NCBI GenBank assembly: GCA_046330935.1
Contig: JAXLRU010000006.1
Coordinates: 186,001 to 250,000 of the forward strand
Direction: 5' to 3'
Length of the DNA: 64,000 bases
Source of the DNA: JAXLRU01 sp046330935
GTDB lineage: Bacteria > Actinomycetota > Actinomycetes > Actinomycetales > Kineosporiaceae
Under the pieces are notes generated by a model that searched no databases, had not been told where the DNA came from, and saw nothing but the letters and a program-made list of their open reading frames with translations. Made by a program: the position numbers and the translations under genes. Shown one piece after another: positions 54,225 through 63,999 of this stretch (its first letter is position 1; the number at the start of each line of letters is the position of its first letter).

Positions 54225-57200
54225 TCAGACCGGCACGACCGCCCGGCCGATGACGCGGATGCCCGCCGCCACCGTGGCCTTGACCGACGCCGAGCTGGTC
54301 AGCGTCCCGGCGCCGTTGCGGGCGCGCACCACGATCGAGACCGAGGTGGCCGTGCGGGCCGAGACGGTCACCGTGGCGCTGGTCTCCGACGGCCCGGCGG
54401 TCGCCGCGACCCGCCCGTTGACCAGGACGTCGTAGCCGGTCACGCCGCTCTCGTCGTCGCTGGCCGCCGCCCAGGAGACCGTGAAGGTCGTGCCGGAGAC
54501 GCTGGCCGAGGACGCCGGGCTGGTCACGCTGGGGGCCGAGGCGCCCGAGGTGTCCACGAGCAGGTCCACCGAGGACACGGCGCTCTCCACCCCGGCCAGG
54601 TTGACCGCCGCGACCGAGACGGTGTTGTCGCCCGTGCCCAGCAGCACCGAGGCCGACACGGCGCTGGCCGCGGTCAGCCGGCCGGCGACGCCGTTGATCC
54701 GGACGCGGTAGCCGAGGATGCCGCTCTCGGCGTCGGCCGCAGGGCTCCACTTGAGCGTGACCTGCTTCTTCGCCGTCACCGCGCCGTCGGCGGGCGACAG
54801 GATCGCGGGGGTGGACGGCGCGCTCGGGTCACGCCACACCGCCGGGGCGCTGCCCGCGACCGAGGTGTTGCCCGCGGCGTCGATCGCCTTCACCGACCAC
54901 ACGTGGCGGCCCAGCGGCGTCGTCACCGTCGCGCTCGTCGCGGACGCCGAGGCGGTTCCCGCGGCGTCGCCGTCGAGGAACAGCGCGTAGGACGCGACGC
55001 CCGTGACCCGGTCGGTCGAGGACTTCCAGCTCAGCGTCGTCCCCTCCAGGCCCACCTTGGTGGGCGTCGACGGGGCGGTGACGTCGACCGTCACCTGGAC
55101 CGGCTCCGACGCCGTGACCAGGCCGGCGCCGTTGACCGCTGCCACGACCAGCTTGTGGACGCCGTCACGCAGGGTCGGGGTGACGCTGGTGGCGTCCGCA
55201 GCGAGCAGCGTCTTGGCGGGCGCGCCGTCGATCAGCACGCGGTACCCCGTGATGCCGGTGTCCGCGTCGGTGGAGCCGGTGAACGTCACCGTCGGGGTCG
55301 TCGTCGTGAGGACGGCGCCCCCGGCGGGGCTGGTGATCACGGGGGCACCGGCGGCCGTCGCGTCCGTCACCGTCGCGACCGTCGCCGCGGCCGAGGTGTT
55401 GCCGACCTTGTCGACGGCCGTCACCGACCACGTGTGGGACCCCGAGGGCAGGGCGGCCTTGTAGGTGGTCGTCGCCGAACGGCCCAGGAGGGTGCCGTCC
55501 AGGCGCACGTCGTACCCGGCCACGCCCACGGCATCCTTGGCCGCTGACCAGCTCAGCGTGGCGGTGCTCGCGGTGAACTTGACCCCGGTCGGCGCCGTGG
55601 GGGCCGTGCCGTCGACCTTCACCGTGACCGGCGTGCTCGTGGCCAGGGTGAGCCCGTCGTTGGCGAGGGTGCGCACGGCGATCGTGTGGACGCCGTCGGC
55701 CAGGCCCGACAGGGTGGCCGAGGTGCCCGAGGTGCGGGTGGCCTCGACGTCGTCGACGAGGACGACCGAGGTGGGCGCCGCGGTGTCGAGCACCCAGGAG
55801 ACGCTGGGGGACGCCGTCACGAGGGTCATCGTGGCCGGGCTCGTGATCCGGGGCGGGCTGTTCTGCACGGAGGAGTCCACCGTGACGCTCGCGGCGGTGC
55901 CTGTGGTGACGTTGCCCGCGTTGTCGTAGGCGTCGACCCGCACCGTGTGCGTGCCGGCGGCCACGCCCGGGACGCTCGCCGAGGTGGCCTCGCCGGCCAC
56001 GCGGGCCACGACCGACCCGTCGACGACGACGGCGTAGGCACCCAGGCCCGCACCGCCGGGGTCGGTCGCCGCGGTCCAGGTGACGGTGCTCAGCGAGGGC
56101 ACCTTCGAGTTGGCGCCCGGCGAGGTGAGCACGGCCGCGGACGGCTTGGTGGTGTCACCCTTCGTCGGGACGACGGCGACCGTGGCGGTGGAACCGACCT
56201 GCGTGACCTTCACCGCGACGGACGTGTCCGGCACCGGCCACACGTAGTAGGGCTGCATCGCGACGGCGGAGCCGCTGGTCGCGAACGCCGAGGCGTCCCA
56301 GGGCTGCAGGTCCAGCAGCCGCGAGGACGGCGCCCCGCCGCTGGTGATCATGCGGACCTGGACACCGGCCCAGTTCGACTGCCGGACGTCGCGGCCCGAG
56401 GCCGGGCGGAACTCCACGTAGACGGTGCCGCCGGTGACGGGGATCTTGACGCCGCGGGTGCCGGTGTAGCCGTTGAGCGGCGCGAGGTTGACGGTCGTCG
56501 CGCTGCCCGCCGTCGCGGAGATCGAGGTGACCGTGGCCAGGCCGAGGAAGTCGGCGAAGCCCACGTTGAGGCTGCCGGTGTCGGCGTAGGTGGCGAAGCC
56601 CATCACGTCGGCGGAGTCGTAGTACTCCTTGATCGTGCAGGAGGTCGACAGGGGCACCCGGGTCCCGCTGGAGGTGCAGGCGTAGGTGTTGGCGTGGCCG
56701 AGGCCGAGGTTGTGGCCGAACTCGTGCGCGGTGACGTCCAGCAGCTGGTAGCCGTTGACCCAGATCACGTTGCCGCCGACGTAGGCCAGGCCCGCCCAGG
56801 CGCAGTCGCTGCGCTGCGGGAAGTAGACCAGCACGTGGTCGGTCCCGCCGGGGGCCGAGACGCCGTGGGCGGCGATCGCCGCGTTGTACAGGGCCGTGTA
56901 GTCGCACGAGCCGGGGTTGGTGATCAGCTTCCAGTCGCGCACGGCCACGGTGGTCGTCACCTTGCCCGCCGACTGCTGCCTCCAGTAGTCCGCGGTGTTC
57001 TGCGCCAGCGTGGTGAGGCTCGCGACGGTCGCGGAGTCCTTGCTCCCCCAGTAGACGGGCAGCACGGTGATCGTGTGGGCCCCCGCGACGGTCGTGCCCG
57101 CCACGAGCGAGGCGGCGGGGCCGGAGGCAGAGCGCACCGGGGCCAGGGACGCGACGGCGCCCGCGGACGTGGGGCGGCCCGCGGCCCACGCCAGGGCGGC

Positions 57201-57539
57201 GGAGCGCTGCAGGCCCCGCGGCGTGCGCAGCGTCAGCGTCACCCGACGGTTGGCGGCGACGCCGGCCGCGAGGGAGTCGGGCACGCGCAGCAACGTGCCG
57301 CCGACCTCCACCACCGCCACCGTCCGCATCGGCTCCGCCGCGCGGTGGGCGCCGGAGAACTCGCCCTCGGCGTCGACGACCACGCGGCGGAGGGTGCCCT
57401 CGACGGTCGTCGAGGCGGCCGAGGACAGGCCCGCCCTGGGATCGGCGGGGGCCGCGGAGGCCGCCGGGACGGCGGCTGCCGTGGCCAGCACCGTGGCGGC
57501 GACCGCCAGGGCGGCCGGCAACGTGCGGGACCTGGACAT
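54225..57539 (-). CDS. Secreted metzincin-type protease with seven Ig/FnIII-like repeats
   Basis: A 1104-residue protein. Residues 1-30 are a signal peptide; a propeptide-like domain of about 130 residues follows. The protease has the zinc motif TAHEFGHNLGLGHANTY at about residues 268-284 and a Met-turn-like SADVMGFATY, as in M11 gametolysin-type and related metzincins. From about residue 460, seven domains of about 88 residues follow, each with a pattern like SPAxGAxL, WxAAxDxxxGxxGY and HTxxVxAxDxAGN. The repeats probably bind wall or matrix. ATG 57539 has GGAGGG upstream. It is convergent with the LCP-like gene. Confidence 0.92.
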   Translation of the reverse strand: MSRSRTLPAALAVAATVLATAAAVPAASAAPADPRAGLSSAASTTVEGTLRRVVVDAEGEFSGAHRAAEPMRTVAVVEVGGTLLRVPDSLAAGVAANRRVTLTLRTPRGLQRSAALAWAAGRPTSAGAVASLAPVRSASGPAASLVAGTTVAGAHTITVLPVYWGSKDSATVASLTTLAQNTADYWRQQSAGKVTTTVAVRDWKLITNPGSCDYTALYNAAIAAHGVSAPGGTDHVLVYFPQRSDCAWAGLAYVGGNVIWVNGYQLLDVTAHEFGHNLGLGHANTYACTSSGTRVPLSTSCTIKEYYDSADVMGFATYADTGSLNVGFADFLGLATVTSISATAGSATTVNLAPLNGYTGTRGVKIPVTGGTVYVEFRPASGRDVRQSNWAGVQVRMITSGGAPSSRLLDLQPWDASAFATSGSAVAMQPYYVWPVPDTSVAVKVTQVGSTATVAVVPTKGDTTKPSAAVLTSPGANSKVPSLSTVTWTAATDPGGAGLGAYAVVVDGSVVARVAGEATSASVPGVAAGTHTVRVDAYDNAGNVTTGTAASVTVDSSVQNSPPRITSPATMTLVTASPSVSWVLDTAAPTSVVLVDDVEATRTSGTSATLSGLADGVHTIAVRTLANDGLTLATSTPVTVKVDGTAPTAPTGVKFTASTATLSWSAAKDAVGVAGYDVRLDGTLLGRSATTTYKAALPSGSHTWSVTAVDKVGNTSAAATVATVTDATAAGAPVITSPAGGAVLTTTTPTVTFTGSTDADTGITGYRVLIDGAPAKTLLAADATSVTPTLRDGVHKLVVAAVNGAGLVTASEPVQVTVDVTAPSTPTKVGLEGTTLSWKSSTDRVTGVASYALFLDGDAAGTASASATSATVTTPLGRHVWSVKAIDAAGNTSVAGSAPAVWRDPSAPSTPAILSPADGAVTAKKQVTLKWSPAADAESGILGYRVRINGVAGRLTAASAVSASVLLGTGDNTVSVAAVNLAGVESAVSSVDLLVDTSGASAPSVTSPASSASVSGTTFTVSWAAASDDESGVTGYDVLVNGRVAATAGPSETSATVTVSARTATSVSIVVRARNGAGTLTSSASVKATVAAGIRVIGRAVVPV

Positions 57540-57795
57540 GGGGGACCCTCCGGGACGGCAGAGGACGGCGACGACGTGTCCATGCTGCCGAGGCGGGGCC
57601 GCTCCGGACGGTCCCGAACGGTCACCCGGGCGGGTGCCGACGGCGACCCGACAGTGACCGCCACGGACCGCTCACCGGCCGCGTTGCGCCGTCCGTGCCC
57701 GAGCAGGGGTGACGCCGGGTCGCCGGGGGCGGCTCCCGGTCACCGACGGCGAAAGGCGACGTCCGTGCGGGTGATGTGTCCGAGCGTGGCGGATT

Positions 57796-59259
57796 TCATC
57801 CTGCCGCGTACCCCAGGAGGTCGTGCCGGGTGAGGACCCCCACGGGCTGTCCGTCCTCCGTCACCAGGACGGCGTCCGCGGACTGGAGGGCCGTGCGTGC
57901 CGCCTCCACGGGCTCTCCCGCCCCCACGAGCGGCAGAGGGGGGCCCATGTGCCGACCCACCGGGTCCGACAGCGCCGCCCGGCCGGCGAACACGGCGTCG
58001 AGCAGGGCCTTCTCGCTCACCGCACCCGTCACCTCCCCCGCCGTCACCGGCGGCTCGGCCGTCACGACCGGCATCGTCGAGACGCCGTACTCGCGCAGGA
58101 TCTGCACCGCGTCCCTCACCGTCTCGGCCGGATGCGTGTGCACCAGCGGCGGCAGCGCGCCCGTCTTGGCCAGCAGCACGTCCCCGACCACCGAGGTGCC
58201 CTCGGCGCGCAGGAAGCCGTAGCTCGACATCCACCGGTCGTCGAAGATCTTGCCGAGGTACCCGCGACCGCCGTCGGGCAGGACCACGACCACCACCGCC
58301 CGGGCCGCCTCCTGCGGGCTCAGCCGCCGCACGACGTCGATGGCCGCCACCACGGCCAGGCCGCTGGAGCCGCCCACGAGCAGGCCCTCCTCGCGGGCCA
58401 GCCGCCGCGTCATCGCGAACGAGTCGGCGTCACGGACGGCGATCACCTCGTCGGCGACGTCGCGCTCGTAGGCCTCCGGCCAGAAGTCCTCGCCCACGCC
58501 CTCCACCAGGTAGGGCCTGCCCGCCCCGCCCGAGAAGACCGAGCCCACCGGGTCGGCCCCGATCACCCGCACCGGGCCCTGCTCCCGCCCGGCGGAGACC
58601 TCCTTGAGGTAACGCCCCGCGCCGGTGATCGTGGCGCCCGTGCCGATCCCGACGACGAGGTGGGTGACCGTGCCCGCCGTGTCCGCCCAGATCTCGGGAC
58701 CGGTCGTCTCGCGGTGCGCTGCGGGCCCCTGCGGGTTGGAGTACTGGTCGGGCTTCCACGCCCCCGGGATCTCGCGGACGAGCCGGTCGGAGACGGAGTA
58801 GTAGCTGTCGGGGTGGGAGGGCTCGACGGCGGAGGGGCAGACGACGACGTCGGCGCCGTGCGCGCGCAGCACCGCCCGCTTGTCCTCGCTGACCTTGTCG
58901 GGGCACACGAACACGCAGCGGTACCCGCGCCGCTGCGCCACGATCGCCAGGCCGATGCCGGTGTTGCCCGTGGTCGGCTCGACGATCGTCCCGCCCGGGC
59001 CCAGCGCGCCGGCGGCCTCCGCCGCCTCGACCATTCGCAGGGCGATCCGGTCCTTGGCCGACCCGCCCGGGTTGAGGAACTCGGCCTTCCCCAGCAGCAG
59101 CGGTCCCGGCCCGTCGCCCCGGCCGCGCCGCTCGAGGACGGCGTCCAGGCGCACCAGCGGCGTCCCGCCCACGAGGTCCAGCACCGAGTCGACGTAGCGC
59201 AGGCCGTCGGTGCGCGGGGGGACGTCGGCCGGAGGGGAGGGGGGCGGGGTCGAGGTCAC
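57796..59259 (-). CDS. cbs: Cystathionine beta-synthase
   Basis: A 487-residue PLP enzyme: VLDLVGGTPLVRLDAVLERR, the PLP lysine in FLNPGGSAKDRIALRMVE (about residue 64), the loop EPTTGNTGIGLAIVAQRRGY, GIGTGATITGAGRYLKE (phosphate-binding glycines) and VGGSSGLAVVAA. Two C-terminal CBS domains follow (LPPLVHTHPAETVRDAVQIL; DPVGRHMGPPLPLVGAGEPV). It condenses serine or O-acetylserine with homocysteine in transsulfuration. GTG 59259 is preceded by AGGATGG. An SGNH hydrolase near cbs is also seen in mycobacteria. Confidence 0.93.
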   Translation of the reverse strand: MTSTPPPSPPADVPPRTDGLRYVDSVLDLVGGTPLVRLDAVLERRGRGDGPGPLLLGKAEFLNPGGSAKDRIALRMVEAAEAAGALGPGGTIVEPTTGNTGIGLAIVAQRRGYRCVFVCPDKVSEDKRAVLRAHGADVVVCPSAVEPSHPDSYYSVSDRLVREIPGAWKPDQYSNPQGPAAHRETTGPEIWADTAGTVTHLVVGIGTGATITGAGRYLKEVSAGREQGPVRVIGADPVGSVFSGGAGRPYLVEGVGEDFWPEAYERDVADEVIAVRDADSFAMTRRLAREEGLLVGGSSGLAVVAAIDVVRRLSPQEAARAVVVVVLPDGGRGYLGKIFDDRWMSSYGFLRAEGTSVVGDVLLAKTGALPPLVHTHPAETVRDAVQILREYGVSTMPVVTAEPPVTAGEVTGAVSEKALLDAVFAGRAALSDPVGRHMGPPLPLVGAGEPVEAARTALQSADAVLVTEDGQPVGVLTRHDLLGYAAG

Positions 59260-59447
59260 GGCACCATCCTGCCCCCGCTCCGTGACGTGACGGGCCGTGC
59301 TCGCGCATGACACCGGCGTTGTCATGGTCACGTGGAACAGGTCACAACCCGGCGATCAGGACCTCCGCACCCTTCAGTGCCGGATCGTCCGCCCCGAGAG
59401 CGGTCCTTGACGGTGGCGAGCGCCTCCGCACGGGAAGGAGCACGGGG

Positions 59448-61094
59448 ATGAGCAAGGCAGAGGCGAGGACGCCGGCCGATCTGTCGGCGGCGTCCGTGCG
59501 CAGCGGGATCGTCGACAGGGTCCTGGGCAGGCTCCGGGTCCGCACGAAGATCCTGGGATCGCTGGTGGTGGTCGCGGGGATCGCGCTCGTCGTCGGGCTC
59601 CTCGCGATCGGGCGCATGAGCACGATGAACTCCTCGGCGAGCGACCTGTACCACCGCGGCCTCCTGCCGCTCAAGCAGATCATGACCGTGCAGATCGACC
59701 TGGAGCAGACGCGGCGCGACCTGCTCAACCAGGCGGTCAGCATGGACCCGGCGGTGCAGACGAAGTACGAGCAGGCCGTCCAGGCCGACTTCTCGAAGTT
59801 CGCCGCCGACCTCTCGGCCTACGAGGCCTTCGGGAGCAACGGCGAGGAGGTCGCCAAGCTGCGCGACGCCTACGCCGAGTACGAGAAGTTCGCGACCGAC
59901 GAGATGATGCCCGCCGGGCGCCGCCACGACTTCGCCGCCATCGCGACCGTGCGCGACACGAAGGCGGGCCCCGCGGGCCGCGCGGCGGCCGCCGCCGCCG
60001 ACGCGATCGTCAAGGCCGAGGTCGCCGACGCCGACGCCCGCCGCAAGGCGGTCGCCGACACCGCCGCCGCGGCAAGGCGCACCATCATCGTGACGCTGCT
60101 GGTGGGCCTGGCCTTCGCCCTCGCGCTCGGCCTCGCCGTGAGCGGCTCGATCCTCGCCGCGGTGCGCCGGGTCGCCCAGACCGCCAAGGCCCTGGGCGAC
60201 TGCGACCTCACCAGCGTCTCCGGCATCACCAGCACCGACGAGTTCGGTGACATGGGTCGCGGCCTCGACCGCGCCATCACCGTCCTGCGGGGCACCGTCA
60301 CCGAGGTCGTCGGCACCGCCGGCGCCCTCACCGGGGCGTCCCAACGGCTGTCGAGCGTCTCCACCGAGCTCAACACCGGCGCGGGCCGGGCGAGCGCGCA
60401 GGCCGCGGGGGCGGCTGCCGCCGCCGACGAGGTCAACGCGGGCGTGCAGTCGGTGACCGCCGGGGCCGAGGAGATGACCGCCTCGATCAGCGAGATCGCC
60501 TCCAGCGCGGGCAAGGCCGCGGCCGTGGCCCAGGAGAGCCTCGCGGTGGCGCGCGCCACCACCGAGCACATCGCGCAGCTGCGCGAGGCCAGCGGCGAGA
60601 TCGGCTCCGTCGTCGCCCTGATCACCTCGATCGCCGAGCAGACGAACCTGCTGGCGCTCAACGCGACCATCGAGGCCGCGCGCGCCGGCGAGGCCGGCAA
60701 GGGGTTCGCGGTCGTCGCCACCGAGGTCAAGGAGCTCGCGCAGGAGACGGCGAAGGCGACGCAGGACATCACCCAGCGGATCGAGGCGATCCAGTCCACC
60801 AGCGCGGGGGCCGCGGCCGCCGTTCAGGAGATCCAGCAGGTGATCAACCAGATCAGCGAGTTCACGGTGTCGATCGCCTCCGCCGTCGAGGAGCAGTCCG
60901 CGACGACGACCGACATGTCCCGGGCGCTCAACGAGGCCGCGACGAGCAGCCAGGAGGTCTCCCGGGCCTTCAGTGCCGTCGCGGAGGTCACGTCGGCCAC
61001 GTCCGACAGCGCCGCCGCCAGCGAGGAGGCCGCCGACGACCTGTCGAGCCTCGCCTCGCGCCTCAACGAGCTGGTCGGCGTCTTCAAGAGCTGA
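59448..61094 (+). CDS. Methyl-accepting chemotaxis protein (transmembrane)
   Basis: A 548-residue chemoreceptor. Helix 1 ([20 protein letters not shown]) at about residues 35-56; helical ligand domain ([40 protein letters not shown]); helix 2 ([20 protein letters not shown]) at about 211-233; HAMP; then the signalling hairpin with tip [20 protein letters not shown] followed by [20 protein letters not shown] near residue 394. The last residues ([10 protein letters not shown]) do not form a CheR-binding pentapeptide. ATG 59448 follows AAGGAG. It should signal through CheA/CheW encoded elsewhere. Confidence 0.95.
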   Translation: MSKAEARTPADLSAASVRSGIVDRVLGRLRVRTKILGSLVVVAGIALVVGLLAIGRMSTMNSSASDLYHRGLLPLKQIMTVQIDLEQTRRDLLNQAVSMDPAVQTKYEQAVQADFSKFAADLSAYEAFGSNGEEVAKLRDAYAEYEKFATDEMMPAGRRHDFAAIATVRDTKAGPAGRAAAAAADAIVKAEVADADARRKAVADTAAAARRTIIVTLLVGLAFALALGLAVSGSILAAVRRVAQTAKALGDCDLTSVSGITSTDEFGDMGRGLDRAITVLRGTVTEVVGTAGALTGASQRLSSVSTELNTGAGRASAQAAGAAAAADEVNAGVQSVTAGAEEMTASISEIASSAGKAAAVAQESLAVARATTEHIAQLREASGEIGSVVALITSIAEQTNLLALNATIEAARAGEAGKGFAVVATEVKELAQETAKATQDITQRIEAIQSTSAGAAAAVQEIQQVINQISEFTVSIASAVEEQSATTTDMSRALNEAATSSQEVSRAFSAVAEVTSATSDSAAASEEAADDLSSLASRLNELVGVFKS

Positions 61095-61115
61095 CCCTCG
61101 GGCTACCCTGCCCGT

Positions 61116-61172
61116 GTGCCGAGCCCGACGCCCTCCCGCCAGCTCGCCCCCGCCCGGGGCGTGGTGCGGTGA
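61116..61172 (+). CDS. 18-codon leaderless leader ORF coupled to the SGNH hydrolase
   Basis: TACCCT (61104-61109) is followed by six bases and GTG 61116, the same layout as other leaderless starts here. The reading frame encodes MPSPTPSRQLAPARGVVR and ends in TGA at 61170-61172, which overlaps the hydrolase start as GTGA. It is in a different frame from the hydrolase, so it is not an N-terminal extension. It may serve only to bring ribosomes to the hydrolase gene. Confidence 0.5.
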   Translation: MPSPTPSRQLAPARGVVR

Positions 61173-62200
61173 GCCGGGCCTCGCGCGCCCGCCGCCTGGC
61201 CGCCGCCGCCGCTTACGGTGGGGGCGGCCTCGGCGCGGCCGGCGCCGCCGGGTTCGCCCTGCTCGCCGCCCAGGCCCGCCTCGCCCGGCGCTGGATCGGC
61301 GCCCCCTTCGGCGACGGGCCGCGCGCCGAGGGCCGCTACGGTCACGGCCCGGGTGAGCAGTGGCGGATGGCCGTGCTCGGCGACTCCACCGCGGTCGGGC
61401 TGGGTGTCGACCACCCCGACCAGACGCCCGGCGCGACCATCGCCACCGGTCTCGCCGCCCTGACGGGCCGCCCCGTGCAGCTGCGCGTCGTCGCCGTCGT
61501 CGGCGCCGAGTCCGCCGACCTCGCCGCGCAGGTCGACACCCTGCTGGACACCGACGCCCCACCCCACGTCGCGGTGATCATGGTCGGCGCCAACGACGTC
61601 ACCCACCGGGTGCGGCCCGCCGACGCCGTCGCCCATCTCGCCGACGCCGTCCGCCGGCTGCGCGGGGCCGGCTGCCAGGTGGTCGTCGGCACCTGCCCCG
61701 ACCTCGGCACGATCGAGCCGATCGCGCAGCCCCTACGGTGGGTCGCCCGGCGCTGGAGCCGTCAGCTCGCGGCCGCGCAGACCGTGGCCGTGGTGGAGGC
61801 GGGCGGCCGCACCGTCTCCCTCGGCGACCTGCTCGGGCCCCAGTTCTCGGCCCAGCCCGCCGAGATGTTCTCCGCCGACCGCTTCCACCCCTCCCCCGCC
61901 GGTTACGCCCGTGCGGCCGCGGTGCTCCTGCCCAGCGTCGCCGACGCCGTGGGTGCCTGGCCCGAGGGCGCGGCACCCGCGCGTCCCGACGTGCGGGCCG
62001 GGGAGGGGCTGGACGACGTCGCGCACGCCGCGGCCCGCGCCGCCGCCGCCTCGGGTACCGAGGTGGTGGGTGCGAGCGTCGACGGGCGCTCCCGCGGCCC
62101 GCGCGGGCGCTGGGCCGTGCTGCGCCGGCTGAGGCTGCCGCAGGCCCGGCCACGGGTCGTGCTCGACCTCGACGACGAGGCCGTCCGCGCGGGGAGCTGA
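61169..62200 (+). CDS. SGNH/GDSL hydrolase
   Basis: A 343-residue protein with an N-terminal hydrophobic segment (GGLGAAGAAGFALLAA) after a basic start, so it is membrane-anchored or exported. The SGNH blocks are MAVLGDSTAVGLGV (Ser), VVGAESADLAAQ (Gly), VIMVGANDVTHRV (Asn) and MFSADRFHPSPAGYARAAA (Asp, His). It is an esterase, lipase or acetylesterase, perhaps acting on wall polymers. Genes of this type occur beside cbs in mycobacteria (Rv1075c). No Shine-Dalgarno: translation seems coupled to the 18-codon leader ORF. Confidence 0.92.
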   Translation: MSRASRARRLAAAAAYGGGGLGAAGAAGFALLAAQARLARRWIGAPFGDGPRAEGRYGHGPGEQWRMAVLGDSTAVGLGVDHPDQTPGATIATGLAALTGRPVQLRVVAVVGAESADLAAQVDTLLDTDAPPHVAVIMVGANDVTHRVRPADAVAHLADAVRRLRGAGCQVVVGTCPDLGTIEPIAQPLRWVARRWSRQLAAAQTVAVVEAGGRTVSLGDLLGPQFSAQPAEMFSADRFHPSPAGYARAAAVLLPSVADAVGAWPEGAAPARPDVRAGEGLDDVAHAAARAAAASGTEVVGASVDGRSRGPRGRWAVLRRLRLPQARPRVVLDLDDEAVRAGS

Positions 62201-62204
62201 CCGC

Positions 62205-62558
62205 TCAGAGCGCGCGGCGCACCTCGTCGACGCGATCGGTGAGGGCGGGCAGCCCCGCCACGGCTGCCTCGCTCGTCACCTCGAGCAGCTCGTGGGCGAG
62301 CACCGCCAGCACGTCCGCCAGGGCGTGCTCGCCCAGCTCGGGCACCGGGTGGGCGGCCTCCCCGCGGGCCGACGCGGCGGCGCCTTCCAACTCCGCCAGC
62401 AGGGCCCGCACGTGCGAGACCTCGGCCGCGCTCGCCTCCGGGTCGCGACGACGGGCCGCGGCCCAGCGGGGGCCGAGCACCCGCAGCCGGGCCTCCAGGC
62501 GCCCCACCGCCGTCGCGAAGGCGTCCACGGCGGCGCGATCCGTCCCGATCTCGCTCAC
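62205..62558 (-). CDS. Helical hypothetical protein
   Basis: A 117-residue, all-helical protein: AVDAFATAVGRLEARLRVLG, EVSHVRALLAELEGAAASAR, HALADVLAVLAHELLEVTSE and ALTDRVDEVRRAL. No signal peptide, membrane helix or known motif. GTG 62558 lies 10 bases after the glutamine amidotransferase stop, so they form an operon. It is convergent with the SGNH hydrolase gene (4 bases apart). Function unknown. Confidence 0.75.
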   Translation of the reverse strand: MSEIGTDRAAVDAFATAVGRLEARLRVLGPRWAAARRRDPEASAAEVSHVRALLAELEGAAASARGEAAHPVPELGEHALADVLAVLAHELLEVTSEAAVAGLPALTDRVDEVRRAL

Positions 62559-62568
62559 GGGCGGGTCG

Positions 62569-63431
62569 TCACCGGGCGTGGGCCGCCACGCCGGCGGGCG
62601 CGGGGATGCGCCCCGTCGAGCCGCCCGTCGAGCCGCCCGTCGGGCGCGCGGCCGCACGCCGACCGCCGGGCGCCCTGCCCCCGGCGCGGCGTCCGGGCGT
62701 CGGCGCCGCACCGAAGGACCGCAGCTCGCGCGCGGCCTCGACCAGCCCGGTGAAGAGTGCGGGATCGTCCCCGGCCTCGGGGTGCCACTGCACGCCGAGG
62801 CAGAACGGCAGGGACGGGTCCTCCAGCGCCTCCACGGTGCCGTCGTGCGTCCACGCCGTCGCCACCAGGCCCTCGCCGAGCTCGTCGATCGCCTGGTGGT
62901 GGTACGTCGGGACGCCCGTGACCTCTGGCGACCGAGCACCTGCGCGAGCCGGCTGTGCGGGTGGACACGCACCGGGTGGGTGCCGTAGATGCCCGGCTCG
63001 GGTGCGTGAGCGGTGTGCCCCACGACGTCGGGCAGGTGCTGCAGCAGGCTCCCGCCGCGGGAGACGTTGAGCAGCTGCATGCCCCGGCACACGCCCAGCA
63101 GGGGCATGCCCCGGCGCTGGGCGGCCTCGAGCAGTTCGAGCTCGGCCGTGTCCCGGTGCGGCGCGGCGACGACCACGCGCTCGTGCGGCTCCTGCCCGTA
63201 TCGGGCCGGATCGACGTCGGCGCCCCCGGCCAGCACCAGCGCGTCGAGGCGCGGCAGCACGGCGGCGACCACCCCCGGCACGGGCGGCAGGAGCACCGGG
63301 ACGCCGCCGGCCGCGGTGATCGCGCGCGGGTACGTCTCCTGCAGGAGGGCGGCCTCGGTGTCCCACACACCCCACCGCGCACGCACGGCGTGGGTGGTGA
63401 TGCCCACGACCACCGGTTCGAGCTCCGACAC
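62569..63431 (-). pseudogene. Class I glutamine amidotransferase-like peptidase (C26, PuuD-like), 1-bp frameshift
   Basis: From GTG 63431 the first frame reads [40 protein letters not shown], the nucleophile motif [19 protein letters not shown] and [18 protein letters not shown]. Near 62931 the frame changes to [36 protein letters not shown], and [16 protein letters not shown] with the catalytic His and Glu. The interval is 863 bases, two above a multiple of three, so one base is missing in GGTCGCCAGAGG. The joined protein of about 287 residues would hydrolyse gamma-glutamyl amides. An Arg/Gly/Ala-rich tail follows. Confidence 0.85.
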
Positions 63432-63513
63432 CGTCCTCACCTCCGAGCGCCCCAGTGTGCCGGGCGCGCCCGAGGGCCGTGGAGGCGGCCCACCCCTCGG
63501 ACCGGTCCGTCGA

Positions 63514-63999
63514 TCAGTTCGCCGTGACCCCGCCGGTCGTGCCGGCCGGCTCGTCGGCCGACCCGTCGGCAGACGCGGCCTCGGCCGGCACCTCGTGGGG
63601 GGCGACCGGCTCGTCGTCGGCGAGGTAGCCCCGCTCGGCGAGCAACGCCCACACCCGCTCGACGGCATCGGCCACCGGCAGGTCGGTCGTGTCGAGCACG
63701 AGGTCGGCGTCGGTGGGCTCCTCGTACGGCGAGGAGATGCCCGTGAACTCGGGGATCAGCCCCTGGCGCGCCTTCGCGTACAGGCCCTTGCGGTCGCGGC
63801 GCTCGCACTCGGCCAGCGGCGTCGAGACGTGCACGAGCACGAAGTCCCCGCTCTCGCGGACCATCTCGCGGACCTCGGCGCGGACCTGCGCGAACGGAGC
63901 GATCGGCGCGCAGATCGCGAGGCCGCCGTGCCGGGTCACCTCGGCGGCCACGAAGCCGATCCGGCGGATGTTGAGGTCCCGGTCGGCGCGGCTGAAGCC
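63514..63999 (-). CDS. cysC: Adenylylsulfate (APS) kinase, N-terminal part outside the window
   Basis: The visible 161 residues start inside the conserved motif GFSRADRDLNIRRIGFVAAE and continue HGGLAICAPIAPFAQVRAEV, VLVHVSTPLAECERRDRKGL, YAKARQGLIPEFTGISSPYE and PTDADLVLDTT, all standard APS kinase. The P-loop lies beyond base 64000. The C-terminal 35 residues are an acidic, Ala/Pro-rich extension. It phosphorylates APS to PAPS in sulfate assimilation. It may be a stand-alone CysC or the kinase domain of a CysNC fusion; the missing N-terminus decides. Confidence 0.93.
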   Translation of the reverse strand, partial: GFSRADRDLNIRRIGFVAAEVTRHGGLAICAPIAPFAQVRAEVREMVRESGDFVLVHVSTPLAECERRDRKGLYAKARQGLIPEFTGISSPYEEPTDADLVLDTTDLPVADAVERVWALLAERGYLADDEPVAPHEVPAEAASADGSADEPAGTTGGVTAN

